Below, piece by piece: positions 1 to 11,203 of a DNA stretch of 64,000 nucleotides. Below the pieces are notes generated by a model that worked only from the letters and a program-made list of their open reading frames with translations, searched no databases and was not told the origin of the DNA. The position numbers were made by a program, and so were the translations under genes. Numbering within the stretch: the stretch's first letter is position 1; every line of letters starts with the position of its first letter. Source of the stretch: Straminergon stramineum (taxonomy: Eukaryota > Streptophyta > Bryopsida > Hypnales > Calliergonaceae); the NCBI GenBank assembly GCA_963920665.1, contig OY987272.1, forward strand, positions 16,497,001 through 16,561,000. Reading direction: 5' to 3'.

Positions 1-98
1 AGTGTGGATCAGTTTTTATATGTTGATTGATCGTATGTCTATTTCCTCCGCATAATTTGCATTTCGATTCTGAAAATCGGTTGGGGTGGCTGATGCAG

Positions 99-306
99 TG
101 GAAAGGCGTTAAATGGAATGCTGAAGGATATGGCAGAGAACCCTTCCCAATGGGAGGGGAAGAGGGTGCTATTTGTGCACACCGGTGGCTTACTGGGCAT
201 GTACGATAAGGTGCAGCAGTTGCAGCCCTTGACTGGCAAGTGGGAACGTTTTCGAATTGCGGAGACAGTTTTGAAGGAAGGTGATGGCAAGGGCAAAATG
301 TTCTAA
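99..306 (+). CDS. D-cysteine desulfhydrase, terminal exon (gene enters from the left)
   Basis: Last exon of a PLP-dependent D-cysteine desulfhydrase of the ACC-deaminase family (fold type II), which converts D-cysteine to pyruvate, ammonia and H2S. An acceptor (TGATGCAG) ends at 98. The reading then runs GKALNGMLKDMAENPSQW, FVHTGGLLGMYDKV and ends GKGKMF-stop. The LFVHTGGLLG(M/L)YDKV block and the GKMF tail are typical of the plant enzyme. The GKA motif that normally continues DPVYSGKAAYG is here GKALNG, slightly unusual. No stop or frameshift is visible, so this copy may belong to a working gene, but upstream exons lie outside the window. A decayed copy of the same exon is at 33832-34042. 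Family assignment is confident; activity cannot be judged. Confidence 0.85.
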
Positions 307-1250
307 TTGACGAATGAAGTGGCTATGCACTTTATAGTGAAATCGTCTTTGCTTCCACCCCCAGATGCCGGATTATGGGGCGAAGAATTCTCAGACTTCT
401 GATTCATTCGCTTCGTTGTTGACTAAGTGGAGTGTCGTTCATTCAGAACTTTATTTTTTTTTCATTTGGATATGCTAGGTTTTCAAGGCAACTTCCTACC
501 GAGATGTGTTAACGGGTGATCTTCTGAGAGTTTGAAGGTGATGAGATCATGACCACTCATCTAAGTTTCCTTGTTTAGGGTTGAATCAGCATAGTGGAGT
601 CATTGATTTTGCGGTCTTTCATCTCTCGTAAAATTTCTGGAGAGGTGGCAAGCACACATGGATTACACAGATTTTTAACGAAGGTTAACATCCAATGCAA
701 TCACCCCAGTATCTCCGACTGTGAATGTAAGTTTCAATGGAGGAATTTCATTTGTCTGCTTTGCATCTTGATGCAGTAGTCTACAACAAATTCTTTCGTG
801 ATTTTGCGTAATTTCTATTACTACCCACCTTGTGCACATATCATCTTAGAAGACTGCTAATACATGTCGAGTTGAGAACAGATAAGGGTTCCACTTGAAT
901 GGTTTAGGCAGAGCAATTTGAGAGTATCGTGTGCACTAGAAGAGTACTCTTCGTTCAGATTTCAGAATGGGCTTCGAGACGAACACTACTTTTCCTCTGT
1001 CCTAGCATCAGAATTCCCTAGAGCAAGCCATGTCCTTATCAGACAGTGCTCAACTCACACTCTTCAATCAAACTAAACCAATGAAAGATGAAGCCAACAC
1101 ATGTTTCAGAAAGCGCTCTTTCAAAAACAAAATTGCAATTACTGCCAATTTCCACAGTCGGCATGTTCACTCAATCGCAGGAATCTTTCAACACGGGCCT
1201 GGAACCACTAACAACCGTTCAGAATCTGTCGGTTCCAAGAAGATATGAGG
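307..1250. other. DCD 3' flank and distal kinase leader
   Basis: No convincing gene. The first part should contain the DCD 3' UTR. From about 740 onward the sequence recurs upstream of every full kinase copy (about 21,900, 34,480 and 52,490), so it belongs to the ancestral DCD-kinase intergenic region. Short ORFs here are not conserved in frame between copies. Confidence 0.6.
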
Positions 1251-1402
1251 TTTTTTTTCTTCCAATTTCAAAGTCACTTGCAATTACTGCCAATTTCCAC
1301 AATCTGTCGTGACGAACTAGTTCTAAGAATTTTCTTCTTCAAATTTCATAATCACTTGCAAGTACGCCCAATTTCCACAATCTGCCGGAACCCAACTAGT
1401 TA
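1132..1402. repeat. Local iterated repeat in the K1 leader
   Basis: The string CAATTACTGCCAATTTCCAC occurs at about 1136 and again at about 1281. A diverged third form precedes 1400 and ends in CCACAATCTGCCGG. The last two units are about 75 bp each, running from a TTCTTC-rich start to AACTAGTT. Other kinase copies carry only one such unit, so this is a K1-specific tandem duplication. Confidence 0.6.
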
Positions 1403-1669
1403 TCAGCAATTGCTCTAACTTTCCACCGTTGATGCAGGACTCTTCCGTGTTGGGGGATGTTCTAGTCCATGTATCAAATTCCTCACGCTGCACACTGATC
1501 CCAGAAATCTTTCAAAATCAAAAGGAAGGGCTGGATATAATAAAATTGGGGGAGAGCAGTTGAATCCGCCCGCTGCAGAGACAGAGTCTTCACGCAACCC
1601 CAAAGTCCACAGAGTGGTGAAGACAAGTGGGCCTTGGTGAACAGTGTCGCCCTTCAAATCGTGGCTTTC

Positions 1670-2416
1670 TCTGGAGAATAGACGGCCTAGTCGATTCCTT
1701 CAACCTCGTCTGTCCTTAGGCTCTCACCATCTCTCTCTCTTTCTTGTGCGATTCCTGCTACCGTGAACCAATTTCACCCGCTCCTGCTGCAATTCATCGT
1801 CCCCACTTGAGCACCTTCAGTTCTGCCACCTCTCCCATGCCCAGAGGCCACTCTGTGCGGTAGGGTTTCCGTTTTGAAATCTCTTGCGGAGTCATGGCAT
1901 CGCTATAAGAACCCGTTGATGCGATCGCTTCTCGGAGAAGTCGCATGTTTCCTCTGCGCAGATCCAAGAGTCCACTGTCAGCGATTTTGGGTGAGTTCAT
2001 CTTGCGCTTTGAGAGTGTGTTGAGTGTGTGTCGGTAAAGAGAATTATTGGTTACCTTGGAGAGATGCGAGGCCAAAGAAGTGTAACTATGAGATACTTTG
2101 AGGGCTTGGATTGATCACTGTTGTATGTGTTATAACGTTATATCGTTCTTTTTATCAAATGAAAGGAACCTTGGTACTTCTGTGTCGTTGTTGTTAAAGT
2201 TACATTAGTGTCAAGCTTCAGGCCTGGGATTACTTCGTTTGTGTAGAGTGTGAGGGCGCTCTATGTTTTGACGTTTAGTGAGCCCTATTCAACCTTTTGT
2301 TCGTTGGAGTGGTGGCAGAGTTTGGCCTGTTGGATCGTGGGAGTCTAATTGTCGTGCAAAATTCTCACGTTTGTGTGAATGTAGTGCCTTGGAGAGAAGC
2401 TTGAATACTTGGCGAT
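1670..2416 (+). promoter_or_regulatory. K1 core promoter, 5' UTR exon and leader intron
   Basis: This block is conserved ahead of K1, K4, K5 and K7. It has a pyrimidine-rich stretch (CTCTCACCATCTCTCTCTC) and a TATA-like CTATAAGA at 1903-1910. A short GC-rich leader ends in a donor-like GG/GTGAGT (GT at 1991). In K4 and K7 the leader intron ends TTTGCAG just before GAGTGGCGGCAG; here the matching site reads TTCGTTGGAG and the AG is lost. The inferred model is a short non-coding exon 1, a leader intron of about 0.35 kb and a single coding exon. Inferred from comparison of copies, without transcript evidence. Confidence 0.5.
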
Positions 2417-3655
2417 ATGGGGAATTTTCCTGGACGATTGGCTGATGGGGCCCTTGAGCAGATGACCATGTCGGACGCTGGTACTTCCGCCAGCCCGGGT
2501 GAAACGTCCAGTTTCCACACGGTCCTTGAAGAATGTTTGCCTTCAGGACATGATGTAGCACTTGGAGATCGTTGCGGTGCAGGATCCTCCATGGAACAGA
2601 AGTCTGAGTACTTCTCTGCACGCGTGGAGGAGATGACGCGAAGCAAGAGCCAGATCTCTTCAGATGTGGAGCATGAGGTCGAGCATTCGAGGGTGCATTG
2701 GAGCGAAGTGCCTGGCCTTTCTGAACTTTCAGAAGACAACGACCATGAAGAAGAAGTGAATCGGGAGAATCGGGAATTCTTTGCCGAACTAGCGAATGAC
2801 CCGCAATGGCTGCACCATGAGCGAGGTCCTTTTTTCTGCCAATGGGCGCCTGGTTGGAAGTTGGGTCGGAAGATTGCCGAGGGTGGACAGGCGGAAATTT
2901 TTGAAGTAATAAACAGTGATGGCGACGTAGCGGCTGGCTATCTGTTGAAGGTTTTCAAGAGTGGATCACGCCTATCAGATCTCAAAAAACAATGGCCTTG
3001 TGGAATCCTTCGAAGGGAAGTTTTATGTATTGTATACACAGGAATAATGTTGGATGATAGGAGGTTTGCGTTTGGGATGAATAAATTATGGGGTGACTTA
3101 CGCAAGTTGATTGACCAAGTCATGCAAGAGAAGAACAACCAAGGTCCACCATTTCCATATGAGTGGCATGGAGAGACCTTGCTTGCCAAAGATATTATGG
3201 GGCAAATTGCATTAAGTTTGGCCAAATTACACATGTAGGGCATTATTCATAGAGACTTGAAAGCTTCCAACGTTCTTATTGTAGATGTTGATGGTGTTTT
3301 TCCAATTGTAGTAGACTTTGAGTGTTCCATTGGAGTTGTTGGAATAGGATTTTGGAGGGCACTGGAGGTATTGTTGGCTTTGAAGAATAGAAGTGTGATT
3401 GACTTCAATGAAAAAGTAGATTTATATAGCTATGGCATGACATGCTTTGAAGTTGTAACTGGTCGCTTGCCATTTGAAGGTGAACTTGAGGATTGTAGAG
3501 CAAGTCGTGATCTTGTTATTGCAGGACTAAGGCCTAAACTACATATTGATTTGGATGTGCCATTGAAGAATTTGATTGAGAGTTGTTGGAATCCAATTCC
3601 AAATGAGAGACCTAGTTTTGATGAAATTGTGGAAGTACTTCAAACTCTTTGGTAG
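2417..3655 (+). pseudogene. K1: TKL-like protein kinase with one in-frame TAG
   Basis: Same frame throughout, 412 sense codons if the TAG at 3236-3238 (codon 274) is ignored. The N-terminal ~140 residues are acidic and of unknown function. The kinase domain follows: glycine-rich loop around IAEGGQAEIFEV, YLLKVFK with the candidate ATP-binding lysine, WGDLRKLIDQVMQ, then the stop, then GIIHRDLKASNVL (catalytic loop), VVDFECS in place of DFG, and RALEVL where relatives have RAPEIL. The APE proline is therefore lost (CCG to CTG type change). The start MGNFPGRL is shared with K7. The stop falls just before the catalytic loop, so an unsuppressed product of 273 aa would be catalytically dead. K5 has TAG at the same codon. 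Most likely a pseudogene; a truncated regulatory protein or readthrough is not excluded. Confidence 0.8.
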
Positions 3656-6600
3656 GGTGTCATTGTATTTAGGTAGTTGTAGATATTTACTATAGTTCTA
3701 TATAAGAACTTGTAAGATGTGATATTAGGCAAGATGTTATAAGAGTTACATATTTAGGTCCCTTTATGTTTGTCCCATTCAAGTATTTGAAATATTATTA
3801 TATTTATTGAAGCAATAATTATGGTATAGACTATAGAAAGTAAGATTTTTTAAATATGAACAAGCCATTGTTTGAATTGTTATTTGAATGTTTTCAACAT
3901 ATTGATGAAGGATGTGAAGTTGGTCCATTTGTCAAGTGTATCAAGGATTGGAGAGCATGTTGATTAGTTATATTGTTCATGAATTCTTCATGGAGTTATC
4001 CAATTTGTTAAGTTTTTGTTCAAACTATTGGATTGATCATCAATTATATTTTTGAACTCTTAATGTTTAGCAAAATGAGTTTAGAGATCTTTGTTTTTTC
4101 TAAGACCAACTTGTTCTAAGACTATGAGAATTTATGGCTTTTGTCATTTCTCATTCTATATAAAAATTAAAACTTTATCTACTAGTTATTATAATAACCA
4201 GAATTTTGCAATGAATTTTAGAATTCCTTTGTCTAGTAAACAAATATCTACTTTTAGTTATATTCATCAACATAATTTTCATTCAATTTTGGCTATGTCA
4301 TCTATACCTTTATATACAAATGAATTTTTTTTTTCAAAATGAATACTTTTTGAGTAGCTAATGTAAAGAATTATTTTGAAAAGGAACAATTTTGTCCTAG
4401 GACCTCCTAGGGGAACTTTAGTAGAAGACTCTTAGAAACATATTAAGGTGAAGACAACCACTTCACTCCTCCGTCACTCATAATTGCTTAACTATCCATT
4501 GGTTGGATTATGATTTTTTTGAAAAGTGAACTTCATCCAATTATTATTCATTGTTATAACTTCAAGAAAAATTATGGAATATATCAATAGCAAGAAAAAA
4601 GAATCATCTCTATGAATCAATTAATGATTGAAATGGACTCAAGGAAATGATATTCATTTATCACAATTTCTAAAATGTGACCTTGGAATCACAAATTCAA
4701 GCACTTTAGTACTATAAGTCCTTTGAGCATGGTTCCTCTTATTAGAAATGTCTTGATTTATTTTCAATGTTCTTGTCAATACAAAGATCCTTTGTGTTCA
4801 CATAGCTTAGTGAACACTTTCATGTTGGCTTATTACAAAATGTTGTCCGTGTAAACTTGTTGACAAACTCAACCTACTTTGAGTTGTCAATAGTATTGGC
4901 ATGATTACTCCATGTGTAATCATCTTTAGAAGCCACTCTTTGATTCCATCCAAAAGGGGATTGAAGCTCTTGAGGTTAGCTAGATTAAATCCTAGATGGA
5001 TGTATTGATCTACAATCTGATCAATGAAAAACAAAGTTAATTAAAAAGAATTATAGCGGTATGAATGTAGAATACTTGTGGAATTGGGGTATGTAATCCT
5101 CCTAACAAGGTGTGGGTGTTTGTGTGCATCCAATGGTTCTGAATTAGTTCTAAAATCAAAATACAATATGTTTGCTATTTTGTTTTTTCCTAGTTAGACA
5201 ACATACTATGTGAGGGTTGACCAAATGTGTATTAAGGTACAACAACTCTTATTGAAGACTAGGTTCAATATGGATTTCAAAGCAATTCTAGAGTAGGTGT
5301 AGGTCTCAAGGCTAGGACTTCTTGGATTATTGAATTAGGGCTTTCAGATGTCAAGCATGAATCCTTCAATTGTTGATAACTTCATGATTGATGATTTTTA
5401 AATATTGAGGATGTTTATGTATGCACTTGACTTACTTCAAAAGAAACCATAGAAAAACCAAAAGCCAAAAACAAAGGGGTAGTAACCCTAGAGATTTAAA
5501 TGGAATCCCCCAAAGCAACAAACATAGTTGCTAGTGTTAGAACATTTGGATTTCTAAAAATTCTTTTTTACAAATCAAAGAAGGTTCTAGTATACCAAAT
5601 AATGCATTTTGAGGACAAAAGTTATAACTGTTCAAATATTTATTGGTTTAGTGGTTGATGATCTCAAACTGTCATATGTTTTCAGTTTTGAATTTGAGGT
5701 GATGCACACTCTTGAATAGACATGCATTCATTGAGTAAGATTCTAGATTGACATATTGTAGTATGTGTTGAAATTGAATACTTGTTTAGAAAGTTTCCTC
5801 TTCTCCATGCTCTACAAATGAATAATTTGTGTAAATTCATTTTTTGGTTTGTGGAGCTATTTCATATGATCTAAAACTTCATTTTTTTGTCATCAATTCA
5901 TGAAATCAAATATTTTGATATATAATAAGCCCATCATTATTGTACTTCATCTAGTTGGGACTTATATAGCATTCAAAGAATAATGAGCAAGTTTCATTTT
6001 TTTCTTCAAAAAAAGTGATTGCTAATAGAAATCTAGATTTGCCATCTATAGTGAGTGCCCTCTAGAAAGGAATGTAATCCCAATTACACTAACTTTCATC
6101 AAATTTTAAATTTTTTGATGAAATGACAATGATAATTTAATTTGGGGGGGATTTGTTGGATCAATTATGTGCATTAGAAACTCTAGTTTTGGGACAACAT
6201 AATTGAACCTAAAAATGTATTATACAGTTGTGGAATATAAATTGAATGCATTGTCCAATTTGACAAATATTTCAAATTCAAGGGCATGAAGATGTACCAA
6301 TGTTCCATATTGCAACCTATACTATCTCTACAATGGCTAATGCTATCCCTTGTTTTCAATTCCCCCAAAATAATCAAATATTGTGAGAAATAGCATTATT
6401 TGCATATTTGTCAAGATGTTGATATTTGAAATTCTATAAATGTCAATTTCCTTCAATTTTTGTGTACAACAATCGGAAATGATGTACACCAACATGCCAA
6501 GGCACAAAAAGTTTTTTCGGAGTTCTAAGAAAAAATTGAAAAAAGATAAAGTAGTTCCAAATCCTATTGAACAAAATTGTGTTTTAGACATGACTAACTT

Positions 6601-7218
6601 TGAAAATTTTTTTTCTTTCAAAACACAACTAATTTTTTCTTCAAACTTCCATGGTAACATGAAGTATGTTGCACACTACAACTTTTGTGTATATACTTTT
6701 GGACTTGGTCCATTCATACTTATGGCATGGTTGTTTGAATTATAAAATTTCAGCAAAGTACTCGTTGTATCTTGCAAATCTAACCTATTAAATTGGTTGT
6801 TTTATGCAATCTTGATCAACACACCAAATTTCAATTTCGAAAAACAAAATTTCCACTTTTGGTAAATTGGCTTGTGTGTTTTTCATTGTGTTACGTAATA
6901 ATTGATTGAAGAATATTGGTGATGGATTTTCTTACATTTTATTGTACAAATATTTAAGAAACATCTATGTGCGCATCTCACTTTTAGAAAAACTCCACAT
7001 TACCAAATCTTTTTTTACACAAACAGATAATTCAAGGTTAAGGTGTCCCTACTCCAAAATGTGTAACCCTTGCTCACACATGCATCCCTTCAACCCTGGA
7101 CTGCATCATCCATTGCAAGCGAAAAACTCAAGTTCACCGAGGGATTGATCCTACGAAATTGATTGACGTACAAGGCTTGTGCGAATTCAAAGGATTGAAG
7201 TGGTGAGATCGATACTAA
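3656..7218. repeat. AT-rich 3' flank of the kinase unit
   Basis: Non-coding AT-rich DNA repeated after K1, K3, K4, K5 and K7 (for example around 14,800-19,430, 28,040-31,200, 43,630-48,120 and 58,620-63,090). It begins with the kinase 3' UTR (GTTCTATATAAGAACTTGTAAGATG). Landmarks include TTTTTTGATGAAATGACAATGA near 6110 and AAAATGTGTAACCCTTGCTC near 7055. Short ORFs differ between copies and look accidental. Confidence 0.75.
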
Positions 7219-7224
7219 ACTTAC

Positions 7225-7861
7225 CCTGGATGTCAAAGCCTCAATTGAAAGCCATCAGCAAAGAATTGAAATTCCTGCCGTGAGCTCTTCAAGTTGGCAC
7301 ATTTAAACTCCAGCCACGCTGTGGGTGCTGCGCAGTCACCAGCTTCCGGACAATGTATGGAACATCGTCGGCACCTCCCAAATGAGCCCCGAAACCGAAA
7401 CTGAAAATCTCTCAAGTCTTTTGAATACCAATTCAATCGGAACTGGGCGAGAGAGACGCAATTCAGAAACCAGCGAGTCTTACCCCATGCTGTCGCGAAT
7501 TTGCAGGAAGAGGAACAGAAATCGATCGTTACCCAAAGAAGACTGGCGAAACACCGTTTGTCACCTTCAAATCCTAAACAGGAATTTTGAAATTTGTCAT
7601 CTCAAATGTCTAATCTCTGGAATACCAATTTGATGCGGAGAACTTGCAATTCACAAACGCATTCAGTCACATACTATGGCGAATTTTGGAAACGGAGAAC
7701 AGAATCGATCGTAAAATAAAACTAAGAAAGCCGAAAGGGTTGGAAAAACATGCTCGGGCACAACGAAGTTCCCTGCGAGTAGCTTCGAGTTCAAGGCGCT
7801 TTGAGCAACTGAGTTGAGTTCACACCAGAAAGCGGAACTGCAAGTGCGGGACGCAACATCA
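7225..7861 (-). other. GC-richer conserved block, possible minus-strand exon (copy 1 of 4)
   Basis: A GC-richer island in AT-rich flank, present four times (also about 31,202, 48,129 and 63,101). Read on the minus strand it is bounded by an acceptor-like ATATTTTCAG (ending at 7862) and a perfect donor GTAAGT (7224-7219). No long ORF is shared by all copies; the best minus-strand frame here gives a 67-residue peptide partly shared with copy 3. It may be a 5' UTR exon, a non-coding RNA exon or a dead exon. I do not recognise it. Confidence 0.4.
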
Positions 7862-7866
7862 CTGAA

Positions 7867-9730
7867 AATATGTACAGGGATTATTTTCGGTAGAGACACC
7901 CCAAATCGTCACTTTGGTTTACTGAGGTCGGTGGTGGTTGCAAGGGTTGCACTCATACTCTAATTTGTCTCATTATTAGTGCATGTTAGGAGAAGAATTT
8001 ACACATGGCTATAACTTTTTTGCAAGGGAGGAATAATTTTACTAACCCATTGTATATGTGTTAGTGGTATTCATGTTGAAGAAACACTACAAATGTTAGT
8101 GGTAAAAAAATTCCTCTCAATCATGTAAAAAGTTGTAACCATATATAAGTTCATTTCAAAACATGCATTACTTAGGATATGTGCACCAATATCATTCAAC
8201 ACTGTCTAATATGTGACAACCACATTTTGACCCAAAAGAGTCACAAAAATCTAGATATTGAATAGATAGTCAAGATGTGCACATCTTATTCTTACAATGT
8301 CTCAAGAATGCATGCTAAAGTGCATTGAAACATAACATTATTTACCAATGAGGTAGGGGGCCCTTTTGCATCCTTGAAAAGGGACCCCCTACCGGATGAA
8401 CAAAATTGATTCATATGACTCTTGAGCCATCCCAACTCTTGAGTTAATTGAAAGTCTCTCCCATGCATCTAGGGAGGCATAATATCTTTCCAACATGGGA
8501 AGGACCATTGCCTAGTTATACAATGTTATGAATCCTCTTTCAATCAATTGCCAATAAGATTTGATAGAAATCCTTAGTTTATGTTTAATAACCATAGCTA
8601 TGCTCAATTGTAATTAGCTCTCAATCATTTTCCTAGACCAATTCAACACTAGTATCTTAGTGGCTTGTTCCATTTTGCTATGTTGAATTAGGGTTTTGTG
8701 AATTAGGGTTTATTATTTTTACTTCACCTTGTAACATTGTTCTAGACACGAAGTGTTCAATCATTTGGACGACTTCACTTAAGACTATAGGGTGGAAAAG
8801 AACTTTTCCTCATCCAATTGTCTTTTTCAAGCTCCTTGTACATTTTTAGTAAATAGTATTGCTAATTTCCTCATTATGGTATTATTCACATTTCTAAAAA
8901 AGAACTTCTTAGATACTTGATCCGTGGATCACTCTCATGGTGTATTCTAGCCATTTCTTGCTATTTACTCTTGATGTTAAATTTAGCCAAAAAAATGGTA
9001 TTTGTTTGAATTTGAGTCCAACTAATGAAATGAAGATTATCAAATTTTGAATCTACTCCAATTGGAAATTTTGGAGAATTCATAAATTTCAATATGTAAT
9101 AGCAATATGAACTTATGGCCAATAACTATGGTTTGTTGATTTTTAATTTTAGAGTGACATGGTAACTATGGTTTATACCATGATTTTATACACTAAAATA
9201 CACATCTATGGTGAGAATTTCTGACTTCTTCTGGAGTCTATTTCGTATTTGATATGAATTTTCTTCATTTTTTTCTTAAAAGTTCATAGTAATTTGAAAT
9301 TTTCCCCCTAAAAATTTGAAATTTCCATGACTTGTAGTAGACATGTGACTGCATCTCTGAAAAATAAGTGTAAACATTTTCCTTCATATCTAGTTGCAAA
9401 ATGGTAGCCAAGAAAGTGATGGGCCATGAGGCTTGAAATCATTACGTACTCTGATGGGCCCAATCTTCCAGTGTTAATCTCATCAGTTTTGCACTCCACT
9501 TCATCGGTGGAATCTTCCGGGCTTAACTTACCCAAGGATACCCAAGTTTGGAATGAACATCAGATGTACACTCCAATGTCATCTGCTTGGAAGGTCGTGA
9601 AATCAATGCTAATTGTCTTAATTTCTACTCTATTGAGAATGTTTGCCACTGTAGTTGGCCAAGTTTTAAGCAAACTACACTTCGTATAGTTGCAACTCTT
9701 TGAGTTCTGAGCACAATTTTGTATTATTAA
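7867..9730. repeat. AT-rich spacer of the unit
   Basis: No gene seen. It matches about 48,770-50,810 closely, and its first part also matches 19,450-21,170 and 31,940-32,790. It ends at a TTAA that received the element at 9731. Confidence 0.7.
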
Positions 9731-10815
9731 CCCCTCACTGCCCGAGGGGACCAAATGTGTCCACACAGAATCAGACTATAGCTTCCACGCGCCACTGAGG
9801 GAAGAATTCCAGGGTTGCAATTACAGCGAAGGCAAGTGTGGTCGTCCTGAACACCCTAGTGCAATTGCCAGCAGACGATGGTGTACAATTCATGAGTTTG
9901 AAGGCTCTGATTCAGCAGATGTAAAAAATCGGACATGGCGGTTTGTCCTTGCTTTCCTAATTTATAAATCTGACTAGCATTCGCCAGTCTCAGACCGTTG
10001 GGTTTAAAGAGTTTGGTCCACTACAGGCTTGCATCGTAGATTACTTCAGCCGCACTTTGATTAGGATTCATGATCTCATCTTTAGACTCATTGCCGAGGG
10101 GCCGCGCTTGCATTTTTGTGTTTCACGGAAGTCCTTTCCTGAGATTGTGGCTGATTTTCTAAAATTTTGAGAACATTCAGCTTTGGTCAAATTGTGTCTT
10201 GCTTGCCGACAATCTTCATCTCCTATGCTTTCTCTACCATGAGCGACAGCCCACGCATCAAGGGTCTTCAAAAAGAATTTGTGTGTCAATGTTGAAGAAA
10301 TCGTGTGCTGATGTTGTGCGTTCACAAGTCCTCTCCACATCCCTCTCCTTGCGTGGACCACAAGCACCGGTCACCAATGCCGTGGTAGCAGGTCACTACC
10401 GGTATCTCGACCAAGAAGACCGTGGCCCCTTCTGCATTTAGATTCGCAGAACCATGAATTCACTGTCGCGTTGGTCACCAGAATTTGTTCAATCAACGAT
10501 CACGCCTTTGCACATACACCTCCCAATTTTGACGCAATTCCATCTATCAATCCGCATGTCAAAAATTCCGAAGCACTAGGAAGAGGTCCCGAAAGCGGCA
10601 GAAACCCCTTCTTCCACCTTGATCGCATGCAAATGGAAGAAAATCGAACCGTTGCAAAATCCATCCAATTGCGGAAGCAGCCCCGTGAAGAAGGCATTCT
10701 TCAATCTGTGCGATGACCCTATCACGATTCACCCCAATGTGATGCTGTCGAGCAATTTCTGTGTTGGTCTGTGAAAGGTACTGTGACAGTGTGTAGGACC
10801 ATGGGCGGTGAGGGG
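9731..10815. mobile_element. TTAA-flanked TIR element, piggyBac-like, 1,085 bp
   Basis: Left end CCCCTCACTGCCC, right end GGGCGGTGAGGGG: 13-bp inverted termini with one mismatch. TTAA lies directly outside both ends (9727-9730 and 10816-10819). The paralogous site at about 50,807-50,817 reads GTATTATTAAGAGTGG with a single TTAA, a clean empty site. TTAA duplication plus CCC termini is the piggyBac hallmark. No transposase is visible, so it is non-autonomous. The interior is GC-richer than its surroundings (about 9780-10,720) with short open stretches, such as one ending GHYRYLDQEDRGPFCI-stop near 10,441, suggesting captured gene sequence that I do not recognise. Confidence 0.8.
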
Positions 10816-10866
10816 TTAAGAGTGGCAAGGTTTTAAAAATGCTCTTGTTAGGAGAAAAATACTCTT

Positions 10867-11203
10867 GAGTGTTCCATTGGAGTTGTTGGAATGGGATTTT
10901 GGAGGGCACCGGAGATATTGTTGGCTTTGAAGAATAGAAGCACGCTTGACTTCTCAGAGAAAGAAAGTGGATTTATATAGCTTTGCCAAGACATGCTTTG
11001 AAGTCATAACTGGTCGCTTGCCATTTGAAGGTGAACTTGAGGACTGTAGAGCAAGTCGCGACCTTGTTATTGCAAGACAGAGACCTAAACTACCTAGTGA
11101 TTTGGATGTGCCATTGAAGGATTTGATTGAGAGATGTTGGCATCCAATTCCAAATGAAAGACTTAGTTTTGAAGAAATTTTACAAGTACTTGATGCTCTT
11201 TGA
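10867..11203 (+). pseudogene. K2: 5'-truncated kinase fragment
   Basis: Starts abruptly inside the activation segment (ECSIGVVGMGFWRAPEI) and continues to the normal kinase C-terminus (ERCWHPIPNERLSFEEIL, VLDAL-stop). The N-lobe, ATP lysine and catalytic loop are absent. An extra GAAA after TCAGAGAAA (about 10,965) shifts the frame; the sister fragment K6 lacks this insertion. It sits downstream of the TTAA element and is followed by the usual kinase 3' flank. Dead fragment. Confidence 0.85.

Noticed and set aside
118..306. Treating the ATG at 118 as the start of a 62-aa protein
   Set aside because: The reading continues upstream to a splice acceptor at 98 and is the C-terminus of D-cysteine desulfhydrase.
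3656..7218. Many 60-110-codon ORFs in AT-rich flanks
   Set aside because: Frames are not conserved between the unit copies even where the DNA is; treated as chance.
8686..8712. Telomere-like TTAGGGTTT strings
   Set aside because: Only two isolated motifs, with no array of TTTAGGG; chance in AT-rich DNA.
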